This document shows, one piece after another, positions 1 through 6,009 of a stretch of 6,607 nucleotides of DNA. This stretch comes from JAKACU01 sp021821185 (GTDB lineage: Bacteria > Bacillota > Bacilli > Alicyclobacillales > SLC66), in contig DAHWJX010000066.1 in assembly GCA_027343965.1 (NCBI GenBank), positions 1 to 6,607 on the forward strand. The letters run 5' to 3'. Below the pieces are notes generated by a model that was not told the DNA's origin, ran no database searches, and saw only the letters and a list, made by a program, of their open reading frames with translations. Within the stretch, counting starts at the first letter, position 1. The number at the start of each line of letters is the position of its first letter. Made by a program: the position numbers and the translations under genes.

Positions 1-140
1 CCGCCGAGCACAGCCGTGGCGATGTTGTCCCATTCGAATAAAGGAATATGGATGATTTCAAGAACCCGTTCACCGAACTTCCATCCCAGCGTAACTCCTA
101 CGACCAGAAAAAATACCTGAAAAATGCGTCTTACCACCAT
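1..140 (-). CDS. yacL: YacL-like PIN/TRAM-domain membrane protein, N-terminal fragment (gene continues past base 1)
   Basis: Only the first 46 or so codons are inside the window. The reading frame starts at the ATG at 138-140 and encodes MVVRRIFQVFFLVVG, followed by a glycine-containing hydrophobic stretch and then FGERVLEIIHIPLFEWDN. The basic start followed by a membrane segment at about residues 5-20 resembles the N-terminus of Bacillus YacL, which has N-terminal membrane helices, then a PIN nuclease-fold domain and a TRAM domain; neither domain lies in this window. YacL normally follows disA, as here with pssA in between. The start is secure: a canonical AGGAGGTG lies just upstream and an in-frame TGA sits two codons before the ATG. 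The gene appears to have its own promoter at 200-228. PIN domains are usually RNases, but the role of YacL is not established. The identification rests on a short N-terminus plus gene context. Confidence 0.75.
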   Translation of the reverse strand, partial: MVVRRIFQVFFLVVGVTLGWKFGERVLEIIHIPLFEWDNIATAVLG

Positions 141-144
141 ATGT

Positions 145-152
145 CACCTCCT
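145..152 (-). promoter_or_regulatory. Ribosome binding site of yacL (AGGAGGTG)
   Basis: The minus strand reads AGGAGGTG, ending 4 bases before the ATG at 140 (6 bases counted from the AGGAGG core). It is a near-perfect complement to the 3' end of 16S rRNA and the only fully canonical Shine-Dalgarno site in the window. It fixes the yacL start. Confidence 0.85.
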
Positions 153-186
153 GTACCCCAGTATAGTCAATCTGCTTATTTTTAAA

Positions 187-217
187 CGGGGTTGCTCTAA
201 GATTAGCATGCACCCCG
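187..217 (-). terminator. Hairpin between pssA and yacL, possible weak or attenuating terminator
   Basis: The minus strand carries CGGGGT (212-217) and its perfect complement ACCCCG (187-192). Inside these, TGCT pairs with AGCA across an 8-base loop, leaving a 3-base bulge (GCA) on one side. The outer stem is GC-rich and is followed by TTTAAAAAT, so the U-tract is short. It lies about 27 bases after the pssA stop codon. It could be a partial terminator for the disA-pssA transcript or a 3'-end stabilising hairpin. The overlap with the yacL promoter means it forms only in read-through RNA. Confidence 0.4.
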
Positions 218-228
218 CTACTGGTCAA
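200..228 (-). promoter_or_regulatory. Putative sigma-A promoter for yacL
   Basis: On the minus strand TTGACC (223-228) is followed by exactly 17 bases and then TAATCT (200-205), with TG one base before the -10 (TGC-TAATCT, an extended -10). The -35 matches 5 of 6 consensus bases and the -10 matches 4 of 6. Transcription would start near 193-194, giving a leader of about 55 bases before the yacL ATG. The -10 lies inside the hairpin at 187-217, so the new transcript would start within the hairpin's downstream arm and would not contain the whole hairpin. This is a sequence-match prediction only. Confidence 0.6.
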
Positions 229-243
229 CGAACGAAGTCTATG

Positions 244-960
244 CTAGTACTCACGCCCTTGCCGTTGCAGTTCCTTTTGCCTCTTATCGCGTCTATGAAA
301 ATAAGTACGCGATTCATACCATACGCCATAGATACCGTACATAGCCAGGAGAAAAAATAATAAAGGCGGTACAAAATCCCGTCTGACGACAAAAAGAATG
401 AGTACAGAAAGTACAATTAAAGGCAACATGTACATGTTCGAACGAGCAAGTCGTACGCGTTTGAAATTGGGATAGCGGGTGCGACTCACCATCAAGATAG
501 CAAGAAGCGCTGTCAGATATGGCATCAGAACCACCGGGATCAACCCATAGTACAATGTAAATGCCGCTAGGATACCGCCCGCCGCCGTGATTGGCAATCC
601 TACAAAATAACTATGTGCCACCGTATCCAGATTAAAACGCGCTAATCGAAGCGCTCCTGCGACTGGAAAAGCAATAGCCACAATGGATCCGATCGTGCCG
701 AAATTGCGCAAGACAGCCGCATACATTATAAAAGCGGGTGCAACACCAAACGTTATAACATCCGATAAAGAATCCAATTCCTTGCCAAACAGACTCTCCG
801 CATGAAGCAGACGTGCCACCCTTCCATCTAAACCATCGCATAACATGCCGATCAACACGAGAATCGCCGCGAAAGAAAAACTCCCTTCGTAAGTAAGCAG
901 TAAGGCAGCCATGCCCAAGATGAGATTAATCATCGTAATGATGTTGGGAATATGCTTCAT
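244..960 (-). CDS. pssA: CDP-diacylglycerol--serine O-phosphatidyltransferase (phosphatidylserine synthase, type II)
   Basis: This integral membrane enzyme joins CDP-diacylglycerol and L-serine to give phosphatidylserine and CMP, the first step towards phosphatidylethanolamine. The 238-residue product carries the complete CDP-alcohol phosphatidyltransferase motif: D42, D45-G46, A49-R50, G59, D63 and D67, whose four aspartates bind the metal ions and CDP. The later segments ALRLARFN (103-110) and GLPITAAGG (121-129) are typical of PssA rather than of phosphatidylglycerophosphate synthase. Hydrophobic helices lie at roughly 5-24, 28-44, 69-84, 88-104, 125-158 (probably two) and 176-216 (two). 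The C-terminal 20 or so residues are strongly charged and probably cytoplasmic. The start is fixed by an in-frame TGA two codons upstream; a G-run ribosome site precedes it. It begins 24 bases after disA, so it is probably cotranscribed. No decarboxylase gene (psd) is adjacent. The family is certain; the serine specificity is likely. Confidence 0.9.
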   Translation of the reverse strand: MKHIPNIITMINLILGMAALLLTYEGSFSFAAILVLIGMLCDGLDGRVARLLHAESLFGKELDSLSDVITFGVAPAFIMYAAVLRNFGTIGSIVAIAFPVAGALRLARFNLDTVAHSYFVGLPITAAGGILAAFTLYYGLIPVVLMPYLTALLAILMVSRTRYPNFKRVRLARSNMYMLPLIVLSVLILFVVRRDFVPPLLFFLLAMYGIYGVWYESRTYFHRRDKRQKELQRQGREY

Positions 961-967
961 GAGTCAG

Positions 968-972
968 CCCCC
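968..972 (-). promoter_or_regulatory. G-run ribosome binding site of pssA
   Basis: The only plausible Shine-Dalgarno site in the 24-base gap between disA and pssA is GGGGG, 7 bases before the ATG at 960. It would pair with the CCUCC of 16S rRNA using a G-U wobble, so it is weaker than AGGAGG. Translation may also be helped by ribosomes finishing disA just upstream. Confidence 0.55.
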
Positions 973-984
973 ATCGCTTAAGTT

Positions 985-2070
985 TTAGAGATTGCGTTCG
1001 AGCAAAACTTGCTCGTGCATCCGCTTTAACCCCTCCTTAATCGCCCTTGCACGCACCAATCCGATGCCTTCTACTTCATCAAGCTCTTCGACACTTGCAG
1101 CTACGATGCGCCCTAAGGTAGGGAACTCACCAGCTAGATTTTCGATCACAGGCTGTGGTAGACGCGGAATCTTATGTAAGATCCGATAACCTCGCGATGC
1201 TACCGCAGTCTCACTGAGATTCGGCGAGTTGTCGTAGCCAAGGATGTGCGCAATAACCTGACCATGAATCAATTCATCGGAATCCAGTTGGTGCATCTCC
1301 GTGAGGATCTGATGCGGCGTCAGGTCAAAGCCAGAAGCTGAATAATCTTTCACAAGCAGGTACGCTTCCTCATCGACTTTCGCAACGAGCTCATCCAGTT
1401 GCATGGAAATCAATCGGCCCTCAGAGCCCAGTTCCGTAATGTAGCGTTTAATCTCTGCGCGAATACGCAGCACCATTTCAAAACGTTGCAAGACGCTAAT
1501 CACATCTTGTAATGTGACCAGTTCTTCCATCTCAAGCGCAGATAAGCTAGCAAGTGCTCCATCGAGCACCGATTTGTAGCGTTCAAGCGTTTGAATGGCC
1601 TGATTGGCTTTCGTGACGATCACACTGAGGTCCTTAAGAGCATAACGAATCGTACCCTGATACAATGTGATCACATTTCTGCGTTGCGATACGCACACAA
1701 CCAAGTGCCCTGTTTGTTTAGCCATGCGTTCTGCCGTACGATGGCGCGTCCCTGTTTCATTCGTCGGAATCGCATGATCAGGGTTCAATTGGGTGTTGGC
1801 GTACAAAATTCTCTTGGCATCCTCACTCACCACAATGGCGCCATCCATTTTTGCAAGTTCGTACAGTCCGGACGGCGTAAAGTCGCAATTGATCGCAAAT
1901 CCACCATCGGTCAATTGTTCTATTTCTTCATCGAACCCAAAGACGATCAGTCCCCCCGTGTTGGCGCGCAGCACATTATCGACACCATCACGAATCGGCG
2001 TCCCTGGTGCGATCATCTTTAAAACTTTCATCAACATCGCTTCACGCTTGACATCATCTTTCTCTTTCAT
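985..2070 (-). CDS. disA: DNA integrity scanning protein DisA (diadenylate cyclase)
   Basis: DisA condenses two ATP molecules into the second messenger c-di-AMP; it scans DNA and lowers its activity at branched intermediates. Numbering from the ATG at 2070 (361 residues), the N-terminal DAC domain (about 10-145) has RANTGGLIV (35-43), the catalytic DGA (76-78) and RHRT (109-112). A helical linker follows (about 150-290), then a helix-hairpin-helix DNA-binding domain with VEGIGLVRA (333-341). All catalytic residues are intact and the length matches the family (B. subtilis, about 360). An upstream in-frame ATG at 2079 would add MGD, but AGGGG directly abuts that codon, whereas it sits 9 bases before the ATG at 2070. 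The 2070 start also matches the N-terminal length of B. subtilis DisA. The radA TGA ends one base before this ATG, implying translational coupling. RadA is known in Bacillus to bind and inhibit DisA. Confidence 0.95.
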   Translation of the reverse strand: MKEKDDVKREAMLMKVLKMIAPGTPIRDGVDNVLRANTGGLIVFGFDEEIEQLTDGGFAINCDFTPSGLYELAKMDGAIVVSEDAKRILYANTQLNPDHAIPTNETGTRHRTAERMAKQTGHLVVCVSQRRNVITLYQGTIRYALKDLSVIVTKANQAIQTLERYKSVLDGALASLSALEMEELVTLQDVISVLQRFEMVLRIRAEIKRYITELGSEGRLISMQLDELVAKVDEEAYLLVKDYSASGFDLTPHQILTEMHQLDSDELIHGQVIAHILGYDNSPNLSETAVASRGYRILHKIPRLPQPVIENLAGEFPTLGRIVAASVEELDEVEGIGLVRARAIKEGLKRMHEQVLLERNL

Positions 2071-2084
2071 ATCACCCATCCCCT
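2071..2084 (-). promoter_or_regulatory. disA ribosome binding region overlapping the radA stop
   Basis: The minus strand reads AGGGG (2080-2084), then an upstream ATG (2077-2079), the radA TGA (2072-2074), one base, and then the preferred disA ATG (2068-2070). GGGTGAT directly before the second ATG also resembles part of the 16S rRNA complement. The arrangement lets terminating radA ribosomes restart on disA and makes the second ATG the better start. Confidence 0.6.
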
Positions 2085-3433
2085 AACGTTACGGAGATCG
2101 CCTCTTGTAGTGTTGCAACGCCGATCACGTCGATGCCCTCGATAAAGTGCCCGTGTTTGACATTGCCTATCGGTGCGATCATACGTGCAAATCCCAATTT
2201 TTTCGCTTCCACCAGTCTTTGATCAAGCCGTGTCACCGCGCGAACTTCCCCCGTCAATCCTACTTCACCGGCAAACACCGTACTCACCGATACCGGTTTA
2301 TCGCGAAAACTCGATGCAATGGCGACGGCCAGGCCGAGATCGACAGCAGGCTCTTCGACCTTTAATCCACCGGCTACATTGATATACGCATCGAAGTTTT
2401 GTAAAAAGAGTCCTACTCGCTTTTCAAGCACAGCCATCAATAGCGTCACACGATTGTAATCAAGCCCAGACGCTGTGCGACGCGGTGTCGCAAAATGCGT
2501 TGGAGCAACAAGCGCCTGAATCTCGACTAACACCGGACGCGTCCCCTCTAAGCTCGCAATGACCGTAGAGCCTGCCGTTGCTATCGATCGTTCCGCTAAA
2601 AACAACTCAGAAGGGCTTCGTACATCCTCCAAGCCAACTGCTTGCATGGCAAATACACCAATCTCATCGGATGAGCCAAACCGATTCTTTACAGCGCGCA
2701 AGATACGATAACGATGGTGCCTGTCACCCTCAAAATAGAGCACCGCGTCCACCATATGCTCAAGCAACCTAGGCCCCGCAATGGCACCGTCTTTCGTCAC
2801 ATGGCCGACAATGCACGTAGCAATCGATAGATCCTTTGCGATCGTCAATAACCGCATCGTACATTCGCGAACTTGTTGCACACTACCAGGTGCAGAAGGC
2901 AATGTAGGACAAAACACCGTCTGTATCGAGTCGACAATTAAGAATATCGGATGTAGACGCCTAACATGCTTCTCGACTTGATCCATATCCGTATCCGCTA
3001 AAATAAATAATTGCTCACCAACCGAGCCAAGCCGAGCCGCGCGCAGCTTCACTTGCTGCAACGACTCTTCACCTGTGACATAAAGGACCGTTTGACCAGA
3101 CTGTGTCACTTTATGCGCGGTTTGTAAAAGCAATGTCGATTTGCCGATTCCCGGGTCACCGCCCACTAAAAAAAGCTCACCAGGAATCATCCCACCGCCC
3201 AACACACGATCAAGCTCCTCGCTACCCGTGGAAAACCTCGGCTCATCCGCCAAGGGTATATCTTGCAATAACATCGGTTCACGCGGTATAGTCGAAACAC
3301 TTGGTCTTGTCTGTGCTTGAACCGCTTCTTCAACCATGGTGCCCCAATTGCCGCATGATGGACAACGGCCGAGCCATTTCAGAGATTCTGCGCCACAATC
3401 TTGGCAAACATAATGGATTTTTTCTTTTTTCAT
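2072..3433 (-). CDS. radA: DNA repair protein RadA (Sms), branch-migration ATPase
   Basis: RadA is a RecA-like, DnaB-type ATPase that helps process recombination intermediates by branch migration with RecA. The 453-residue product has the usual three parts. The zinc finger has C10-x2-C13 and C24-x2-C27. The RecA-like ATPase core has Walker A GDPGIGKST (92-100, with K98), Walker B FLIVDS (164-169) and the RadA signature KNRFG (249-253). The C-terminal Lon-protease-like domain (about 275-453) includes NVAGGLKVEEPAVDLGLAVA; in RadA this domain is a DNA-binding scaffold and not a protease. Length and motifs are normal. The start fits the conserved N-terminus just before the zinc finger, but its ribosome site is weak (GGAAG only 4 bases before the ATG). 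The gene follows clpC after a 112-base gap containing a hairpin, and its stop is coupled to disA. Partial loss of transcript at the hairpin, or a separate promoter here, would separate radA-disA control from clpC. Confidence 0.97.
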   Translation of the reverse strand: MKKEKIHYVCQDCGAESLKWLGRCPSCGNWGTMVEEAVQAQTRPSVSTIPREPMLLQDIPLADEPRFSTGSEELDRVLGGGMIPGELFLVGGDPGIGKSTLLLQTAHKVTQSGQTVLYVTGEESLQQVKLRAARLGSVGEQLFILADTDMDQVEKHVRRLHPIFLIVDSIQTVFCPTLPSAPGSVQQVRECTMRLLTIAKDLSIATCIVGHVTKDGAIAGPRLLEHMVDAVLYFEGDRHHRYRILRAVKNRFGSSDEIGVFAMQAVGLEDVRSPSELFLAERSIATAGSTVIASLEGTRPVLVEIQALVAPTHFATPRRTASGLDYNRVTLLMAVLEKRVGLFLQNFDAYINVAGGLKVEEPAVDLGLAVAIASSFRDKPVSVSTVFAGEVGLTGEVRAVTRLDQRLVEAKKLGFARMIAPIGNVKHGHFIEGIDVIGVATLQEAISVTLGDG

Positions 3434-3459
3434 AATGCTTCCAATATACCTGAGTGGTC

Positions 3460-3487
3460 TACGAATAACTAGTCACTAAACGTTAAA
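3460..3487 (-). promoter_or_regulatory. Candidate ECF-sigma promoter upstream of radA
   Basis: The minus strand has TTTAAC (3482-3487) followed by GTTT, then CGTA (3460-3463), with 18 bases between AAC and CGTA. The AAC-n-TTT plus CGT pattern resembles ECF promoters such as those of sigma-M and sigma-W (TGAAAC, 16-17 bases, CGTC or CGTA), but the spacer is one base long and the -35 matches only 4 of 6. Its position just after the clpC hairpin and about 26 bases before radA is suitable. In B. subtilis the disA region is reported to be under sigma-M control, which motivates the suggestion. Weak evidence. Confidence 0.2.
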
Positions 3488-3488
3488 G

Positions 3489-3520
3489 TAAGACGCCCAT
3501 TGTAGAGAATGGACGTCTTA
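3489..3520 (-). terminator. clpC 3' hairpin (weak intrinsic terminator or processing hairpin)
   Basis: As minus-strand RNA, UAAGACGUCCAUU and AAUGGGCGUCUUA form an uninterrupted 13-bp stem with a 6-base loop (CUCUAC). One pair is a U-G wobble (bases 3513 and 3496). On the plus strand that same position would be a C-A mismatch, so the structure favours the minus-strand transcript. It begins about 25 bases after the clpC stop. The sequence after the stem (CUUUAACGUUUAG) is only moderately U-rich, so termination is probably partial and some transcripts may continue into radA. Confidence 0.55.
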
Positions 3521-3545
3521 TCATAAATTTATCGGTTTTTTCCCG

Positions 3546-5990
3546 TTACTTCGATGTCACCGGATGGTCTTTTACTTTTGTCACAGACAACCCGCCTGTC
3601 GAAGCAACGTCGATATTGACATCATCGCCACGCTGAATTTCACCACTGAGTAACGCTTCTGACAAGCGATCTTCAATGTGTCTCTGCATCGCTCGTTTTA
3701 GCGGACGCGCTCCGTATTGAGGGTCAAAGCCTTCTTTGGCAAGAAACGTCTTGGCTTCACTCGTCAGAGTGAAATGAAGGCCATACTCATCAAGCCGCTT
3801 TTTCAGATCATCCGCTAAGAGATCGACGATTTGACTGATATCGCCTTCTGACAACGGATGAAAGACGATCAGATCATCGACGCGATTTAAAAACTCAGGG
3901 CGAAATGTCTTTTTCAACTCATCCATGACGCGTCCTTTCATATCGCCATACGCTGTGTCTTGGCTACTTGTAAAGCCTAACTGACCGCCTTTTTTAATCT
4001 CTTGCGCGCCAACGTTGCTTGTCATGATGATAACGGTGTTGCGAAAATCAACCGTGCGCCCTTTACCATCTGTCAAGCGTCCGTCATCGAGCACCTGGAG
4101 CAGCACGTTAAACACTTCTGGGTGCGCTTTTTCTACTTCATCCAATAAGACCACAGAATAAGGTTGACGACGTACACGTTCGGTTAACTGACCGCCTTCT
4201 TCATAACCGACATAGCCAGGAGGTGATCCGACCAATCGCGATGTCGTATGGCGTTCCATGTATTCAGACATATCGATACGAATCATCGCATCTTCATCAC
4301 CAAACATCACTTCGGCAAGTGCGCGAGCCAATTCTGTTTTACCAACCCCTGTAGGACCCAAGAAGATAAATGAGCCAATCGGCCGCTTAGGATCCTTAAG
4401 TCCCGCCCGCGCACGACGAATGGCGCGTGCTACAGCGCTCGTCGCCTCTTCTTGCCCGACGACGCGTTGGTGCAACAACTTTTCCATGTTTAGCAGACGA
4501 CTTGATTCTGCCTCGGCCAATTTTTTTACCGGAACTCCTGTCCAGCTCGATACAATATCGGCGATATCATCTTCTGTTACGGCAACATCATGCGAATCTT
4601 GGCGTTGTTGCCACTCCATGCGCCTATTTTCCAAGTCATCGCGCAAATGCTGCTCTTGATCACGTAATGCCGCGGCTGTTTCAAAGTCTTGTTCTTGAAT
4701 TGCAGAATCTTTTTCCGAGCGCAATTCTTCTAACTTTTGTTCGAGCTCTTTTAAATTCGGCGGAGCTGTATACGTCCGCAGACGTACACGAGATGCTGCC
4801 TCATCGATCAGGTCAATCGCCTTATCCGGTAAGAAGCGATCAGTGATATAACGATCGGATAAACGAACAGCGGCCACTACCGCTTGATCGGTAATTTTGA
4901 CACGGTGATGCGCTTCATAGCGATCACGCAAACCATAAAGTATCAGTACCGCTTCGTCAGCTGTCGGTTGGTCGACTTTGATCGGTTGAAAACGGCGTTC
5001 GAGTGCCGCATCCTTTTCGATGTGTTTGCGGTACTCATCGAGCGTCGTCGCACCGATGCATTGCAGTTCGCCACGAGCAAGCGCTGGCTTCAAGATGTTC
5101 GAAGCATCGATGGCACCTTCAGCGCCGCCTGCGCCGATTAAAGTATGCAATTCATCGATAAAGAGAATCACATTACCGGCGTTACGAATCTCATCCATGA
5201 TCTTTTTTAAACGATCTTCAAATTCACCACGGTACTTTGTACCAGCAACAACGGTGCCCATATCTAACACCATGACGCGTTTGTTGCGTAACGTTTCTGG
5301 AATTTCATTCGATACAATGCGCTGTGCGAGACCTTCTGCGATCGCAGTCTTGCCGACGCCTGGTTCGCCGATCAATACCGGGTTGTTTTTCGTGCGCCGC
5401 GACAAGACTTGAATCACACGCTCAATCTCATTGGCTCGTCCAATGACAGGATCAAGCTTTGAATCACGAGCGAGGGCGGTCAGGTCCCGAGCTAAACCAT
5501 CAAGCGTCGGGGTGTTCGCTGACTGCGGACTGTCTGAGCTTGTTTCCCCTGAGTCCCCGCCACCGAGCAGTTGTAACACTTGCTGACGCGCTTTGCTTAA
5601 ACTCACGCCAAGATTGCTTAACACGCGAGCCGCGATGCCCTCGCCTTCACGAATCAAGCCTAGTAAAATGTGCTCCGTACCGATGTAGTTGTGGGCAAGC
5701 TTTCTTGCCTCGTCCATCGACAACTCGATCACTTTTTTGGCACGCGGTGTATAGGTTGTCCCTGTCGTGTTACCAGGGCCGTGTCCGATGATTTTTTCCA
5801 CTTCGCGTTGAATCTTTTCTGCGCTTAAACCAAGGCTGAGAAGCGCCTTAGCTGCGATACCATCGCCTTCTTTAACAAGACCTAGTAAGATGTGTTCTGT
5901 GCCAACGCCTGGGTGGCCCAGACGCACTGCTTCTTCATGAGCGAGTGTCAACACTTTTTGCGCTCGTTCTGTGAAACGATTGAACAACAT
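3546..5990 (-). CDS. clpC: ATP-dependent Clp protease ATP-binding subunit ClpC
   Basis: ClpC is a hexameric class I Clp/Hsp100 unfoldase that feeds proteins into the ClpP peptidase and is central to general and heat-stress proteolysis. From the ATG at 5990 it has 814 residues, close to B. subtilis ClpC. The N-domain has two Clp repeats, each with GTEHILLGL; E32 and E106 correspond to the phospho-arginine-binding glutamates. The first AAA+ module has Walker A GEPGVGKT (208-215) and Walker B with E280. A UVR-like middle domain (about 416-457) includes F436, the residue used for adaptor control in B. subtilis. The second AAA+ module has Walker A GPTGVGKT (545-552), Walker B with E618, an LGF loop (671-673) for docking to ClpP, and the sensor-2 motif GARPLKRA (760-767). 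Three tandem ATGs occur at 5996, 5993 and 5990; the last has the best ribosome-site spacing and family alignment. It follows mcsB closely. CtsR repression would act upstream of this window. Confidence 0.97.
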   Translation of the reverse strand: MLFNRFTERAQKVLTLAHEEAVRLGHPGVGTEHILLGLVKEGDGIAAKALLSLGLSAEKIQREVEKIIGHGPGNTTGTTYTPRAKKVIELSMDEARKLAHNYIGTEHILLGLIREGEGIAARVLSNLGVSLSKARQQVLQLLGGGDSGETSSDSPQSANTPTLDGLARDLTALARDSKLDPVIGRANEIERVIQVLSRRTKNNPVLIGEPGVGKTAIAEGLAQRIVSNEIPETLRNKRVMVLDMGTVVAGTKYRGEFEDRLKKIMDEIRNAGNVILFIDELHTLIGAGGAEGAIDASNILKPALARGELQCIGATTLDEYRKHIEKDAALERRFQPIKVDQPTADEAVLILYGLRDRYEAHHRVKITDQAVVAAVRLSDRYITDRFLPDKAIDLIDEAASRVRLRTYTAPPNLKELEQKLEELRSEKDSAIQEQDFETAAALRDQEQHLRDDLENRRMEWQQRQDSHDVAVTEDDIADIVSSWTGVPVKKLAEAESSRLLNMEKLLHQRVVGQEEATSAVARAIRRARAGLKDPKRPIGSFIFLGPTGVGKTELARALAEVMFGDEDAMIRIDMSEYMERHTTSRLVGSPPGYVGYEEGGQLTERVRRQPYSVVLLDEVEKAHPEVFNVLLQVLDDGRLTDGKGRTVDFRNTVIIMTSNVGAQEIKKGGQLGFTSSQDTAYGDMKGRVMDELKKTFRPEFLNRVDDLIVFHPLSEGDISQIVDLLADDLKKRLDEYGLHFTLTSEAKTFLAKEGFDPQYGARPLKRAMQRHIEDRLSEALLSGEIQRGDDVNIDVASTGGLSVTKVKDHPVTSK

Positions 5991-5996
5991 CATCAT

Positions 5997-6001
5997 CCCC
6001 C
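5997..6001 (-). promoter_or_regulatory. G-run ribosome binding site of clpC
   Basis: The short mcsB-clpC gap reads GCGGGGG immediately before three in-frame ATGs. The G-run touches the first ATG, leaves 3 bases to the second and 6 to the third (5988-5990), so the third is the best-spaced start. The site needs G-U pairing with 16S rRNA and is not canonical. Confidence 0.55.
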
Positions 6002-6009
6002 GCTTATCT

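Noticed and set aside
151..185. TATACT in the yacL leader as a second -10 box
   Set aside because: No acceptable -35 lies 16-18 bases upstream, and the start point would fall inside or next to the AGGAGG ribosome site.
124..360. Plus-strand open frame of 78 codons spanning the pssA-yacL gap
   Set aside because: It overlaps the yacL start and pssA 3' end on the opposite strand and covers the promoter and hairpin; there is no ribosome site and no recognisable product.
1591..2022. Plus-strand open frame of 143 codons opposite disA
   Set aside because: It is antisense to the catalytic domain of DisA and has no family resemblance. Long antisense frames are expected opposite conserved coding sequence.
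3443..3448. TATATT as a sigma-A -10 box for radA
   Set aside because: Transcription would start only a few bases before the radA ATG, leaving no room for a ribosome site, and the sequence 17 bases upstream (TAGTTA) is a poor -35.
3720..3730. GGTCAAA heptamer resembling half of a CtsR operator (another copy near 1322 in disA)
   Set aside because: CtsR binds a tandem repeat of this heptamer near a promoter. Each copy here is single and deep inside coding sequence, so chance is the better explanation.
4258..4846. Two overlapping plus-strand open frames (133 and 139 codons) opposite clpC
   Set aside because: Both are antisense to the clpC middle and second AAA+ regions, overlap each other in different frames, and encode low-complexity Ser/Arg/Leu-rich products with no domain.
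5020..5412. Plus-strand open frame of 130 codons opposite clpC
   Set aside because: It lies antisense to the strongly conserved first AAA+ module of clpC, its product shows no recognisable domain, and no good ribosome site was evident. It is a shadow of the real gene.
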